From Halorhabdus tiamatea SARL4B (lineage in GTDB: Archaea > Halobacteriota > Halobacteria > Halobacteriales > Haloarculaceae), in assembly GCF_000470655.1 (NCBI RefSeq), contig NC_021921.1, positions 868,001 through 932,000 on the forward strand: a stretch of DNA of 64,000 nt, in the 5' to 3' direction. Below are positions 8,283-17,320 of this stretch, one piece after another. The first letter of the stretch is position 1. Every line of letters begins with the position of its first letter. Position numbers and translations under genes: made by a program. A model generated the notes under the pieces. That model worked only from the letters and a program-made list of their open reading frames with translations, did no database searches and had not been told where the DNA came from.

Positions 8283-9278
8283 TCATTCTTTGAGTGCTCC
8301 CTGTGTCAGCCCGCTCACGATGCGTTCCTGTGCGACGATGACGAGCAGGACGACGGGGAGGACCCCGACGATGCTCGCCGCCGCCATCAGGTTGAACGAC
8401 GTGGTGTACTGGGTCTGGTAGCTCAGGATCCCGCCGACGAGCGGCGACCAGTTCCCCGGCGTGTTCTCCAGTGCCATCAGCGAACTGAAGAAGTACTCGT
8501 TGTAGACGCTGATAAACGTCAACACGGCGGCCGTCGCCAGCCCGGGGGCCGAAAGCGGCATGATGACCCGGACGAGCGCGCCCAGCCGCGTCGTCCCTTC
8601 GACCCTGGCGGCGTCCTCGAGGCCGTCCGGAATCTGGCCGTAGAACGTCGTCAGGATGAAGATCGACAGCGGCAAGAACAGCGCGCTGAACGGCGTGATC
8701 ATCGCCCACGGCGTGTTGACGATCCGTGGGATCGAGAACAGCTCGATCCCGAGGAACGGGACGACGATAGCGTTCCCGAGGAACGCGTCGAACAGCGGGA
8801 TGAGGAACGCCGCTGGCGGGAAATACGAGATGGCCAGCACGATCAACATCAACGCCCCACGACCGGGGAACTCCAGGCGACCGAAGACGTACCCGGCCAG
8901 TGACGCGATGATGAGGACGAAGATCGTCGTCACCGTCGCGAGGACGAAGCTGTTGAACACGTAGAGGTGGAACGGGATCTGCTGGAACACCTCGACGAAC
9001 GCCCCGATATTGAATCCCTTCGGATGGGGGAAGTCGATGCCGATCACCGGCAGCGACCAGTCGCCGGCCAGGATCTCCGAGTTCGGCGTCAGCGCGAGGA
9101 CGAACAGCCAGTAGAAGGGGAACAACGTCGTGATGAGGAAGAACGCTGCGGCGACGTAAAACAGCGCCCGGTAGAACCGCTCGCGGACGTCCTCGTCGTG
9201 GATCACCCGACGGACGTAATTGGCGATCCCGCCGCCCGATTCAGTCGTCTCGGAATCGCTCTGTGGTGTGACTGACAT
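8283..9278 (-). CDS. CUT1 sugar ABC transporter permease (MalG type)
   Basis: A 331-residue inner-membrane permease with about six transmembrane segments, the first at about 40-65. The EAA loop that docks onto the ATPase is ARVEGTTRLGALVRVIMPLSA. A 30-residue acidic cytoplasmic N-terminus precedes the first helix. It starts one base after the stop codon of the MalF-type partner (9280-10296), consistent with translation coupling. Together the two form the substrate channel of the importer. Confidence 0.94.
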   Translation of the reverse strand: MSVTPQSDSETTESGGGIANYVRRVIHDEDVRERFYRALFYVAAAFFLITTLFPFYWLFVLALTPNSEILAGDWSLPVIGIDFPHPKGFNIGAFVEVFQQIPFHLYVFNSFVLATVTTIFVLIIASLAGYVFGRLEFPGRGALMLIVLAISYFPPAAFLIPLFDAFLGNAIVVPFLGIELFSIPRIVNTPWAMITPFSALFLPLSIFILTTFYGQIPDGLEDAARVEGTTRLGALVRVIMPLSAPGLATAAVLTFISVYNEYFFSSLMALENTPGNWSPLVGGILSYQTQYTTSFNLMAAASIVGVLPVVLLVIVAQERIVSGLTQGALKE

Positions 9279-9279
9279 G

Positions 9280-10296
9280 TTAGATACTCCCCTCCTTGTA
9301 CTGCTGGTAGATGATGCCTGAGACGGCGATCGCGATGATCGCGGCCGTCACGAACGCGATCGCCGAGGACAACCCGCGGTGGGTGTTGAACGTCTCGACG
9401 ACCATACACGAAAGCGACGGGACCGTCGTACACGTCGAGACGGAGTCGATCAGCCCGTAGACCCGGAGTGCACCGACCATTCGGAAGAGGACGGCGATGC
9501 CGAGTGCGGGCAAGACGAGCGGGAAGGTGATGTACCGGAACTGTTGCCAGCGGGTCGCGCCGGCGACCTTCGCGACGTCGTAGAGGTTCCGGTCGATGCT
9601 CTGGAGGCCGGCGAGGATCAACAGCGCCATGAACGCCGTCGTCTTCCAGATGTCACCGACGGTAATGATGAGGAACGCGCTCGTCGGGTCGTTGAGCGTG
9701 TTCCGGGCCGCGACGATCCCGTAGGGGGCCAGCCAGTCGGTCATGAAGCCGGCGCTGGGGTGGAACATCAGGAAGAAGATGATCCCCTGGATGACGACCG
9801 GGATCGCCCACGGGATGATGATCGCGGCGCGAACCCAGCGTCGCCCGCGGTACTCCTTATCGAGGATGAGCGCCTGGCCGAACCCGATGATCGTCTCGAA
9901 GAAGACGCTGATGAACGCGAACAAAAGCGTCACGACCAGCGCGCTCCGGTAGATGCCGGCGGCGTGGACGAACGGGAACTCGCCGTTGACGGTGATGTCC
10001 GGCAGGAACGTCACCTCGCCGGCGAGTTGACTGTCGGCCGCGCCCGTAAACAGGTTCACGTAGTGGTCGATCCCGACGAACTCGGGGGGCGACTGTCCGA
10101 ACCAGTCGGTGAACAGCGAGAACTCGAACGTCCGCAGGAGCGGGTACAGCGCGATCGCACTCAAGATGAGCAGGAGGGGTATCAACAGCAGGTACGCGAA
10201 CGTCGTCTCGCCCAGGTTCTCGAGCCACCGCGTGGCTGCCACGAGTGGCCCCGAGCGCCTGGTTTCGCGTTCGAACCCTGTCTCGTCCCCGCTCAT
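9280..10296 (-). CDS. CUT1 sugar ABC transporter permease (MalF type)
   Basis: A 338-residue permease with about six transmembrane helices and the EAA loop in AKVAGATRWQQFRYITFPL. A large external loop between the first two helices (about 70-130) is typical of MalF-type subunits. Its start lies two bases after the stop of the lipoprotein gene. It pairs with the MalG-type protein and the ATPase downstream. Confidence 0.94.
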   Translation of the reverse strand: MSGDETGFERETRRSGPLVAATRWLENLGETTFAYLLLIPLLLILSAIALYPLLRTFEFSLFTDWFGQSPPEFVGIDHYVNLFTGAADSQLAGEVTFLPDITVNGEFPFVHAAGIYRSALVVTLLFAFISVFFETIIGFGQALILDKEYRGRRWVRAAIIIPWAIPVVIQGIIFFLMFHPSAGFMTDWLAPYGIVAARNTLNDPTSAFLIITVGDIWKTTAFMALLILAGLQSIDRNLYDVAKVAGATRWQQFRYITFPLVLPALGIAVLFRMVGALRVYGLIDSVSTCTTVPSLSCMVVETFNTHRGLSSAIAFVTAAIIAIAVSGIIYQQYKEGSI

Positions 10297-10298
10297 CG

Positions 10299-11783
10299 TT
10301 AGGCGGACTCTTCGATGTCTTCGATGGCGCTCTGGAGGTCAGCGGCGGCGGCTTCGGGCGTCTTCTCGCCGGCGACCGCCCGGTTGACCTGCTCTGCGAT
10401 CGTCGTCGACTGCGTCGACCACACGGACGTCGAGGGGCGGGGCATCGCGTTCTGGCCGACCACGCGCAGCGTGTCCATGTGGTTGCCCACGACGCCGACC
10501 TGTTCGGGGTCGGTCGCGGTCTCGGACTCGAACATCGACGGCTTCGGCGGCAGCCATCCCTGGGCCTCCATCATCCCGAGCATGAAGTCCTCCTCGGTCA
10601 TCGCCTCCATGACCTGCACCGCGGCGTCCGTGTTGTCGGTGTAGGGGTTGAGCGCGACGTGCCAGCCACCCTGTGCGGAGTTCGAGCCGCCGGTACCGGG
10701 CTGGTTGCCCTCGCCCCGCTCGACGGCGTAGGGAATCGGCATCGACCCGATCGACCCCGCGCCCTCTGGGAGGGCCTCGTAGTCGTCGCCCTCGGCCTCG
10801 ATGAGCGCGTACGGCCAGTTGCGGTGGAAGGCCGCCTCGCCCTGGAGGAACGGCGACAGCGCCGAGTTCTCGGTGTACTGGATGATGTCCGGGTCCGCCA
10901 GACCCACGGGGTAGTCGTCGTGAGTTATCTCGTCTTCTTCGTCGGTGGCGAAGGTGTACATCATCCGCAGGCCCTCGATGACCTCCGGTTCGTCGATGGT
11001 GATCGGTCGGTCGCCGACCGGACCAAAGAGATTCTCCCGGCCGCCGAAGTACGCGCCGCCGAAGGAGGTCATGACCTCGTTCCAGGTACAACAGGAGGTT
11101 CCGACGTAGATGTCCCACTGGGTGGTAAAGCCGTACTCGGCGTCGGAGGCCTCGGTGATTTCCTGAACGAGGTCGGCCCACTCGCTCCAGGTCATCGGTT
11201 CGGTCGACCACGTCTCGAAGTCCTCGTCAGTGTAGCCGGCCTCCCGGGCGTACTCCTTGTTGTACATCATCGTCGCGAAGTCCGGAAAGAGGGGCACCCC
11301 GTAGAGGTCGCCGTTTTGGCCCCGGACGGTGTCCGAGAACGGACCGAAGTACTCGTCTTCGATCGTGCTCACGACGTCGTCACTCAGCGTCTCGGTGACG
11401 TTTTCGAGGAGCCCCCGGTTGATGAGGATATTCGCCCAGCCGTTGTCCACCATCATCAGATCCGGATTGCCCTCTTCGGCCTGGAGGAGTTGGAGGTACT
11501 GATCGCGCTGTGCGCCACTCGCCTCTTCCTGCTCGTTCCAGTCGATCGTGATGTCGTCGTCGACGCCGTTCTCGTGGAGGAGTTCCGGCATCCGATCTTT
11601 GACGTTATCGATCGACGTCGTCCCCATACCGATGGAGACGGTGGTGCCGTCGGAGTCGCCGCCGTCACCGTAACAGCCTGCGAGCCCCATCGCCACGCCT
11701 GCTCCGCCGGCAGCTTTCACGAACGTTCGTCGGGAAACGTTCCGGTCGACACTGTCGCGGCCAGATGGTTTGTCCCCATCCAT
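10299..11783 (-). CDS. Sugar-binding Tat lipoprotein of the CUT1 transporter
   Basis: A 494-residue solute-binding protein. The N-terminus has the twin-arginine motif SRRTFVK, a short hydrophobic stretch and the lipobox GLAGC, so it is exported folded and anchored by lipid to the outer face of the membrane, as is usual in haloarchaea. The rest fits the extracellular binding-protein family 1 (MalE-like), with WANILINRGLLENVT near the hinge and many acidic residues. It is the first gene of the operon and has a close TATA box (11809-11814), suggesting a leaderless transcript. Ligand not determined; maltodextrin or sucrose is plausible from neighbours. Confidence 0.93.
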   Translation of the reverse strand: MDGDKPSGRDSVDRNVSRRTFVKAAGGAGVAMGLAGCYGDGGDSDGTTVSIGMGTTSIDNVKDRMPELLHENGVDDDITIDWNEQEEASGAQRDQYLQLLQAEEGNPDLMMVDNGWANILINRGLLENVTETLSDDVVSTIEDEYFGPFSDTVRGQNGDLYGVPLFPDFATMMYNKEYAREAGYTDEDFETWSTEPMTWSEWADLVQEITEASDAEYGFTTQWDIYVGTSCCTWNEVMTSFGGAYFGGRENLFGPVGDRPITIDEPEVIEGLRMMYTFATDEEDEITHDDYPVGLADPDIIQYTENSALSPFLQGEAAFHRNWPYALIEAEGDDYEALPEGAGSIGSMPIPYAVERGEGNQPGTGGSNSAQGGWHVALNPYTDNTDAAVQVMEAMTEEDFMLGMMEAQGWLPPKPSMFESETATDPEQVGVVGNHMDTLRVVGQNAMPRPSTSVWSTQSTTIAEQVNRAVAGEKTPEAAAADLQSAIEDIEESA

Positions 11784-12048
11784 AATTGGGGTTTTGCATG
11801 TATAGCCACTTATAGATAACGCCTGGTGTTAATACTTCTACTGTCATTATTTCTTCACAGTTGTTCATTATCGTCTCGTGACCGGTCCATGAGGCGACGA
11901 GAGCCGGGTTCAGACACGTCACACGGTAACAATATCCACGGATACGGAGGGTGTAGGGAAACAGCGGTAATTATGAAATAGTTACAGGAATTGCGGCCTC
12001 AGAGTGGTACTTCCCCCGAGCACTCGGCCGTCGGCAGTCCGAGCCCGG
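11784..12048 (-). promoter_or_regulatory. Promoter region of the CUT1 operon; rest apparently empty
   Basis: The minus-strand TATA box TATAAG (11809-11814) lies 26 bases before the ATG of the lipoprotein gene, so the message probably starts at or next to the ATG. A run TACTTCTACT at 11834-11843 is a possible regulator site. The remainder to the end of the kinase gene at 12049 holds no convincing ORF. Confidence 0.45.
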
Positions 12049-13002
12049 TCAGGACAGTAGCGCCTCGACGGCGTCCCGGTCCGGAAGCGCAGCCATCGCG
12101 CCGGTGTCTGTCGTCGCGAGCGCGCCGACACCGGCGGCGAACTCGACCGCGTCGGCGAGTGTGCCACGCTCCTGGAGTGCGGTGATCGCCCCGGCGAGGA
12201 AGGCGTCGCCCGCGCCCGTGGTCTCGACGACATCGACGTCGAAGGGCGACTGGTCGGCAGTCGCCGCCCCCCACGGAGCCGCTTCGGTCGCCCGGGCGTA
12301 CGCGCCGTCGCCGCCCTGGGTCAACAACACGGTGTGTGGCCCGTACTCGCTGATCGCGGCCGCAGTCGCTTCGACGTCGGCGGGATCGTCGAGCAGGAAG
12401 GCGAGATCCTCGCGGTCGGTCTTGACGACGTCGGCCAGTCTCACCGCTCGCTCGATCGTCTCGATCAGGACGGACTGGTCAGGCCACAGGTCAGCCCGCG
12501 TGTTCGGGTCGAAGGAGACGGTACAGCCGTGATCGTTCGCCCGCTCGACGAGGTCGAACATCGCCGACCGGGCCGGTTCCGCCGAGAGCATCACGCCGCC
12601 GAAGTGGACCCACTCGACCGCGCAGAGTTGCTCGTCGGACACCGTGCCCGGTTCCATCGCGAACGTCGCCGTCCCCTCGTTGAAGAACGTAAACGACTGG
12701 TCGGCGTCGGGATCGTCGGCGACGAGGGTGTGGGCCGTCTTGCGCTCGTCGTCGACGGCGATCAACGAGTCGGGCACGCCGTTGGCATCGAGGACGTCGA
12801 GCAAGTGCTCGCCGAAGGGGTCGTCACCGAGTCGCGTCCACAGCAACGGTGGCGATCCCAGCCGGGCCATCCCGACCGCGACGTTCGCCGGCGCGCCGCC
12901 CGTCGCCCGCCGCAGCGTCTCGACGTCCGCGAGTCGGCCGCTTTCCGTCGGAAACAGGTCGATCAGTGCCTCTCCCGCGACGAGAACGTTCGAATCCGTC
13001 AT
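12049..13002 (-). CDS. PfkB-family carbohydrate kinase, fructokinase-like
   Basis: A 317-residue ribokinase-fold sugar kinase. It begins with NVLVAGEALIDLFP, has the substrate motif GGAPANVAVGMARLG near residue 35, and the anion hole and catalytic base in TTGAGDAFLAG near residue 255. The pattern AGEALIDL...GGAPANVA is typical of fructokinases that make fructose 6-phosphate. That fits nearby enzymes that release fructose from sucrose or fructan (amylosucrase at 29175 and GH32 at 40658). It is divergent from the glucan phosphorylase at 13243. A 2-keto-3-deoxygluconate kinase role is a weaker alternative. Confidence 0.88.
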   Translation of the reverse strand: MTDSNVLVAGEALIDLFPTESGRLADVETLRRATGGAPANVAVGMARLGSPPLLWTRLGDDPFGEHLLDVLDANGVPDSLIAVDDERKTAHTLVADDPDADQSFTFFNEGTATFAMEPGTVSDEQLCAVEWVHFGGVMLSAEPARSAMFDLVERANDHGCTVSFDPNTRADLWPDQSVLIETIERAVRLADVVKTDREDLAFLLDDPADVEATAAAISEYGPHTVLLTQGGDGAYARATEAAPWGAATADQSPFDVDVVETTGAGDAFLAGAITALQERGTLADAVEFAAGVGALATTDTGAMAALPDRDAVEALLS

Positions 13003-13242
13003 GGTACACCGTTGGGCGAACGCACCGAAAGCGTTTGCCTCGGCCCGTCAACTGCCTCTGGGCCAAACGGTCGCCAAAACTGAACGACGCCGACGATCGA
13101 ATAGTAAGGAAGTTTTTGTATACACCTGTAATAATTATTGAGCTCAGTGGCTGTCTAGTGGTTTTCGGGAGTTAGCAGACCTATACGTTCGGAAATAAAG
13201 AAACCAATGCACTTTTGTGCCAGTGCTCGTTATGTACGTCAA
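13003..13242. promoter_or_regulatory. Divergent promoter region, fructokinase-like / glucan phosphorylase
   Basis: The 240-base gap is AT-rich in its middle (13105-13140). It holds a TGTATACA palindrome within TTTTTGTATACACC and, closer to the phosphorylase, GGAAATAAAG about 45 bases before ATG 13243. These are candidate operator and TATA elements; no regulator is assigned. Confidence 0.35.
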
Positions 13243-14949
13243 ATGAATACTCCGACAGCGACTTCCGAGGAACCGGGCCGCATCGCGTATTACACCATGG
13301 AGATCGGGATTCAGAACGATCTTCACACGTACAGTGGCGGGCTGGGCGTGCTCGCGGGCGACACGATCCGGTCGTTCGCCGACCTGGGCGTCGAGGGAGT
13401 CTGTGTCACGCCACTCAACGAGGAGGGCTACTGCAAGCAGACCCTAGAGGAAGACGGCTCCCAGATCAGCGACGCGGACCCCTGGCCGGTCGAGGAGTAC
13501 GCCGAGCCCCTCGACGTCGAGGTGACCGTCGAGATCTACGGCCGCGACGTTCGCGTGACGGCCTGGCGCTACGATGTCGTCTCCGAGCAGAGCGGCGAGA
13601 CCGTCCCCGTGATCTTCCTCGATACGGACGTCGAGGGTAACGACGACGACGCGCGACGCTACACCAAGCGGCTGTACGCGCCGGGCCACGGCGACGACTT
13701 CACGCTCGCCCAGGAACTCGTCCTCGGAGTCGGTGGAACCCGGATTCTCGACGAACTGGGCTACGACGTCGACACCTACCACATGAACGAGGGCCACGCC
13801 GCCTTCCTCACCGCCGAGTTGCTCGCCCGCAACGACATGGACGAAGCGGCGGTCCGCGAACAATGTGTCTTCACGACGCATACGCCCGTCGAGGCCGGCC
13901 ACGACGAGTTCGACTGGGGGCTCGTCGAGGAGATGGTCACCGATCCCGTCGCGCCCGACGACTTGCGGCCGTTCAGCCACGACGCGGGGCTGAACATGTC
14001 GCTGCTGGCCCTGAACCTCTCGTCGTACGCCAACAGCGTCGCCAAGAAGCACCAGGAGGTCTCACAGAACATGTTCCCCAAGTTCGAGATCGACGCCATC
14101 ACCAACGGGGTCCACGTCCCCCACTGGATCGGCGACGCCTTCGGGGACCTCTACGACGAGCACATCACGGGCTGGCGGTCGAACCCCTACAAGTTCAAAC
14201 ACGCGACAGTACTGCCGAGCGAGGGGCTCTGGGACGCCCACCAGGCCCAAAAGCGCGAGACCATCGAGTTCATCAACGAGCGCGAGGGGTCGGATCTCGA
14301 CCCCGAGACGCTGACGATCGGTTTCGCCCGGCGGGCGGCCCCCTACAAGCGGGCGAACCTCATCTTCTACAACAACGATCGGCTCCGACACATCGCCGAG
14401 AACGTCGGGGACATCCAGCTGGTCTTCGCGGGCAAGGCCTTCCCCGGCGACGAGAACGGCGAGCAGAAGATCCGGGACATCTTCCACAACGCCTGGCAGC
14501 TCAACGACGTCATCGAGACCCAGTACGTCGAGGACTACGACATGGAAGTCGGCGCGAAGCTGACCGAAGGCGTCGACGTCTGGCTCAACAACCCCCGTCG
14601 GCCGCTGGAAGCCTGTGGCACCTCCGGCATGAAGGCTGCCTACAACGGGATCCCGCAACTTGGAACCCTCGACGGCTGGTGGGTCGAGGGCCACATCGAG
14701 GGCGAGACGGGCTGGAAGATCGGCCCCGATCCAGAGGAGAGCACGCCCGACCAGACGACCGACGAGGAGGAGACCCGCCAGGACGCGATGGCGCTGTACA
14801 ACCAACTCGAGAACGAGGTCATCCCCACCTACTACGACGACCGCGAGCGCTGGATCAAGATGATGCGCCAGACGATCGCGTTCAACGGTCCGTACTACCA
14901 CACCCGCCGGATGGTCCGGGAGTACCTGCTGGACGCGTACACGAACTAG
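13243..14949 (+). CDS. glgP: Alpha-glucan (glycogen/maltodextrin) phosphorylase, short GT35 type
   Basis: A 568-residue phosphorylase that releases glucose 1-phosphate from alpha-1,4-glucan. The N-terminal active-site block reads IAYYTMEIGIQ and YSGGLGVLAGD, and the pyridoxal-phosphate lysine lies in EACGTSGMKAAYNG (about residue 463). It is much shorter than the 800-residue bacterial GlgP and matches the compact archaeal/Thermus type. ATG 13243 was chosen because the family signature follows directly; an in-frame ATG at 13207 adds twelve residues without family character. MalQ follows after 79 bases, the classic pair for maltodextrin use, and the GT4 upstream could make the substrate. Confidence 0.92.
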   Translation: MNTPTATSEEPGRIAYYTMEIGIQNDLHTYSGGLGVLAGDTIRSFADLGVEGVCVTPLNEEGYCKQTLEEDGSQISDADPWPVEEYAEPLDVEVTVEIYGRDVRVTAWRYDVVSEQSGETVPVIFLDTDVEGNDDDARRYTKRLYAPGHGDDFTLAQELVLGVGGTRILDELGYDVDTYHMNEGHAAFLTAELLARNDMDEAAVREQCVFTTHTPVEAGHDEFDWGLVEEMVTDPVAPDDLRPFSHDAGLNMSLLALNLSSYANSVAKKHQEVSQNMFPKFEIDAITNGVHVPHWIGDAFGDLYDEHITGWRSNPYKFKHATVLPSEGLWDAHQAQKRETIEFINEREGSDLDPETLTIGFARRAAPYKRANLIFYNNDRLRHIAENVGDIQLVFAGKAFPGDENGEQKIRDIFHNAWQLNDVIETQYVEDYDMEVGAKLTEGVDVWLNNPRRPLEACGTSGMKAAYNGIPQLGTLDGWWVEGHIEGETGWKIGPDPEESTPDQTTDEEETRQDAMALYNQLENEVIPTYYDDRERWIKMMRQTIAFNGPYYHTRRMVREYLLDAYTN

Positions 14950-15028
14950 CGTCCTCGCGTCGGCGTCGGTCGCTCCGTTCCTGGCACAATCGCACACTTT
15001 CAAGCCGCTCCACCTCGAACCCCCGGCC

Positions 15029-16516
15029 ATGTCCTTCGAGAGACAGAGCGGTGTTTTCCTGCACGTGTCGTCGCTGCCCGGTCCTGACGGGATCGGCACG
15101 CTGGGCCAGCCGGCCCGGGAGTTCGTCGACTTTCTAGTCGAGAGCGACCAGTCCCTCTGGCAGACCTGCCCGATCGGTCCGACCGACGCGGGCCAGGGCA
15201 ACTCACCGTATTCGGCGTATTCGGCACGCGCCGGCAATCCGCTGTTTATCGAACTCGACCCGCTCGTCGAGGCGGGCTGGCTCGACGAGCCGGATCGCCC
15301 CGACTTCGACGACCGCGAAGTCGAATTCGGGCGCGTTCGCCCGTTCAAGCAGGGCGCGCTCCGGAACGCCTTCGCGGGCTTCGAGGAGCGCGCCGACGAG
15401 GACGCTCGGGCGGCCTTCGAGACCTTCCGAACCGAGAACGCCGAGTGGCTCGACGATTACGCCCTCTTCCGGGCGTTAGACGCGCACTTCGAGGCCGATA
15501 CCTGGATGGACTGGCCCGACGACGCGAAGTTCCGCGACCCGGAGACCCTGGATCGCTACCGCGAGGAACTCGCCGAGGACGTTCGCTTCCGGCAGTTCTG
15601 CCAGTGGCGCTTCGAGCGCCAGTGGGCAGACCTGCGGGCTTACGCCCACGAGCGCGGGATCGACCTGGTCGGCGACATGCCGATCTACGTCGGGGCCAAC
15701 AGCGTCGACGTCTGGGCCAACCCTGAGATATTCAAACTCGACGACGACCGCGAGCCGATCTACGTCGCGGGCGTGCCGCCCGATGACTTCTCCGACACCG
15801 GACAGCTCTGGGGGATGCCGGTCTACGACTGGGAGACCCTGGCCGAGCGGGACTACGACTGGTGGGTACAGCGCTTTGCGGGCCTGCTCGATCGCTTCGA
15901 CGTCTTCCGGATCGACCACTTCAAAGGCTTCGAGAGTTACTACCAGGTCCCCGCCGAGGAGGACACCGCGATGAACGGCGAGTGGGTCTCGGGACCGGGC
16001 CGGGACTTCTTCGCGGCCGTCCGCGACCAGCTCGGCGAGTTGCCGATCGTCGTCGAAGACCTGGGTGCCATCACCGACGCGACGCGGGAACTCCGGGACG
16101 CCTTCGGGTTCCCCGGGATGCGCGTCGCGGGGATGGCCGACTGGTGTGACGCCGAGTCCACCCACCATCCCGCGAGCTACGACGAGCCCTCCGTCGCCTA
16201 CACCTCGACCCACGACACGAGTACGACGGTCGGGTGGGTCAAGGACCTCTCGAAGAAACAACGGGAGTGTCTGTACTTCGCGGTCGATCACGAGGGCGGG
16301 CCGATCAACTGGGACGTCATCGAGACTGTCTGGGAGACGCCGGCGGTCATCACGTTCGCGCAGTTCCAGGACTTCCACGGCCTCGGCGACGAGCACCGCT
16401 TCAACCTGCCCGGGACCGCCACGGGCAACTGGAAGTGGCGGATGCTCGACTCGGAACTCGACTCCGCGGTCGCGGACCGACTCGCCGACGTGACCCGGAA
16501 GGCCGACCGGACTTGA
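15029..16516 (+). CDS. malQ: 4-alpha-glucanotransferase (MalQ, GH77)
   Basis: A 495-residue amylomaltase that moves maltosyl and longer units between alpha-1,4-glucans. The GH77 start SGVFLHVSSLPGPDGIGTLG is present. The catalytic nucleophile lies in FRIDHFKGF (about residue 296), the acid/base Glu in VVEDLGAIT, and the transition-state Asp in STHDTST. It follows the glucan phosphorylase on the same strand, so the two likely act together to convert maltodextrins to glucose 1-phosphate and glucose. Cytoplasmic; no signal peptide. Confidence 0.95.
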   Translation: MSFERQSGVFLHVSSLPGPDGIGTLGQPAREFVDFLVESDQSLWQTCPIGPTDAGQGNSPYSAYSARAGNPLFIELDPLVEAGWLDEPDRPDFDDREVEFGRVRPFKQGALRNAFAGFEERADEDARAAFETFRTENAEWLDDYALFRALDAHFEADTWMDWPDDAKFRDPETLDRYREELAEDVRFRQFCQWRFERQWADLRAYAHERGIDLVGDMPIYVGANSVDVWANPEIFKLDDDREPIYVAGVPPDDFSDTGQLWGMPVYDWETLAERDYDWWVQRFAGLLDRFDVFRIDHFKGFESYYQVPAEEDTAMNGEWVSGPGRDFFAAVRDQLGELPIVVEDLGAITDATRELRDAFGFPGMRVAGMADWCDAESTHHPASYDEPSVAYTSTHDTSTTVGWVKDLSKKQRECLYFAVDHEGGPINWDVIETVWETPAVITFAQFQDFHGLGDEHRFNLPGTATGNWKWRMLDSELDSAVADRLADVTRKADRT

Positions 16517-16550
16517 CCACTTCGGGGCTTCCACGGCCAGACTGGTCTGG

Positions 16551-16578
16551 GTAGTGTATGCGCACACTACGATTTATC
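16551..16578 (+). promoter_or_regulatory. Palindromic operator and TATA box of vapBC
   Basis: A perfect 7-bp inverted repeat with a 6-base spacer, GTAGTGT-ATGCGC-ACACTAC, occupies 16551-16570. A TATA-like GATTTATC follows at 16571-16578, 25 bases before the vapB ATG. Antitoxins of this type bind such palindromes to repress their own operon. It could also act as a weak terminator of malQ, but there is no T-run after it. Confidence 0.65.
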
Positions 16579-16602
16579 AGTGAGTGAGTCATACGTTCGT
16601 CT

Positions 16603-16848
16603 ATGAGTAGCGATCGCGTCGATTCGGAGAGCAAGGTGTCGGGGAATCAGGCGAACATCCCCGCGTCCATCCGCGACGAACTCGACATCGACGACGGCGA
16701 CAGGCTTCGCTGGCGCGTCGAAGACGACGGGACGCTCCGAGTGAGCGTCGTCCAGCAACGCCATGGGACGTTCTCGGAGTTCGACGGCTACGATGGCGAG
16801 GAGACGACGGACGTCGAAGCGGAACACGACACGTGGGGCCTCCCGTAG
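16603..16848 (+). CDS. vapB: AbrB-type antitoxin (VapB)
   Basis: An 81-residue SpoVT/AbrB swapped-hairpin protein. The DNA-binding fold spans about residues 8-52 with VSGNQANIPASIRDELDI and GDRLRWRVEDDG; the acidic C-terminal part (about 55-81) would wrap the toxin. Its stop codon TAG abuts the ATG of the PIN-domain gene, the standard arrangement of a VapBC operon. It likely represses the operon through the palindrome at 16551-16570. Confidence 0.88.
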   Translation: MSSDRVDSESKVSGNQANIPASIRDELDIDDGDRLRWRVEDDGTLRVSVVQQRHGTFSEFDGYDGEETTDVEAEHDTWGLP

Positions 16849-17283
16849 ATGCCACGCACGGTCGTCGATACGACTGTTCTGTTCGGAGCGGCCTACCGCC
16901 GCGACAGTGCCCACGACGACGCACTTCCCATCGTTCGAGGGGTCGACACGGCAACACTACCGGAAGCAGTTGTCCTCGATTACGTGCTCGCAGAGACGTT
17001 GAACGGCCTCACGACTCACGCTGGACACGATGCCGCGACAGACTTTCTCGACCGGATCGAGGAGAACACGCGCTTTCACGTCGTGTCGCTGACTGCCGAA
17101 GCATTCGCCACGGCGAAGGCACTCTTCAGACGATACGAGGGCTTCTCGTTCGTCGACGCCGCTATCGTCGCCTACATGCGTGCGGAGGGGCTGGAATACC
17201 TCTACGCGTTCGACGACGATTTCGACGCCGCCGAAGACGTCCGTCGCCTCGATACGGCCACCAATCCCTACCAGCCGGAATAG
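16849..17283 (+). CDS. vapC: PIN-domain ribonuclease toxin (VapC)
   Basis: A 144-residue PIN nuclease. The four acidic active-site residues can be placed: D7 in VVDTTV, E49 in VLAETLNGL, D103 in SFVDAAIVAYM, and D122-124 in AFDDDFD. VapC toxins cut tRNA or rRNA when the antitoxin is lost. The module sits between malQ and a GH13 gene, which it does not appear to interrupt. The active site is complete, so the toxin should be active. Confidence 0.9.
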   Translation: MPRTVVDTTVLFGAAYRRDSAHDDALPIVRGVDTATLPEAVVLDYVLAETLNGLTTHAGHDAATDFLDRIEENTRFHVVSLTAEAFATAKALFRRYEGFSFVDAAIVAYMRAEGLEYLYAFDDDFDAAEDVRRLDTATNPYQPE

Positions 17284-17320
17284 CGAACGTGCGTGACGCC
17301 TCGGAAATGCGTCGTCGCTC

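Noticed and set aside
16551-16570. Rho-independent-style terminator for malQ
   Set aside because: The inverted repeat has no T-run after it and lies directly before a TATA box of vapB; an operator explains it better.
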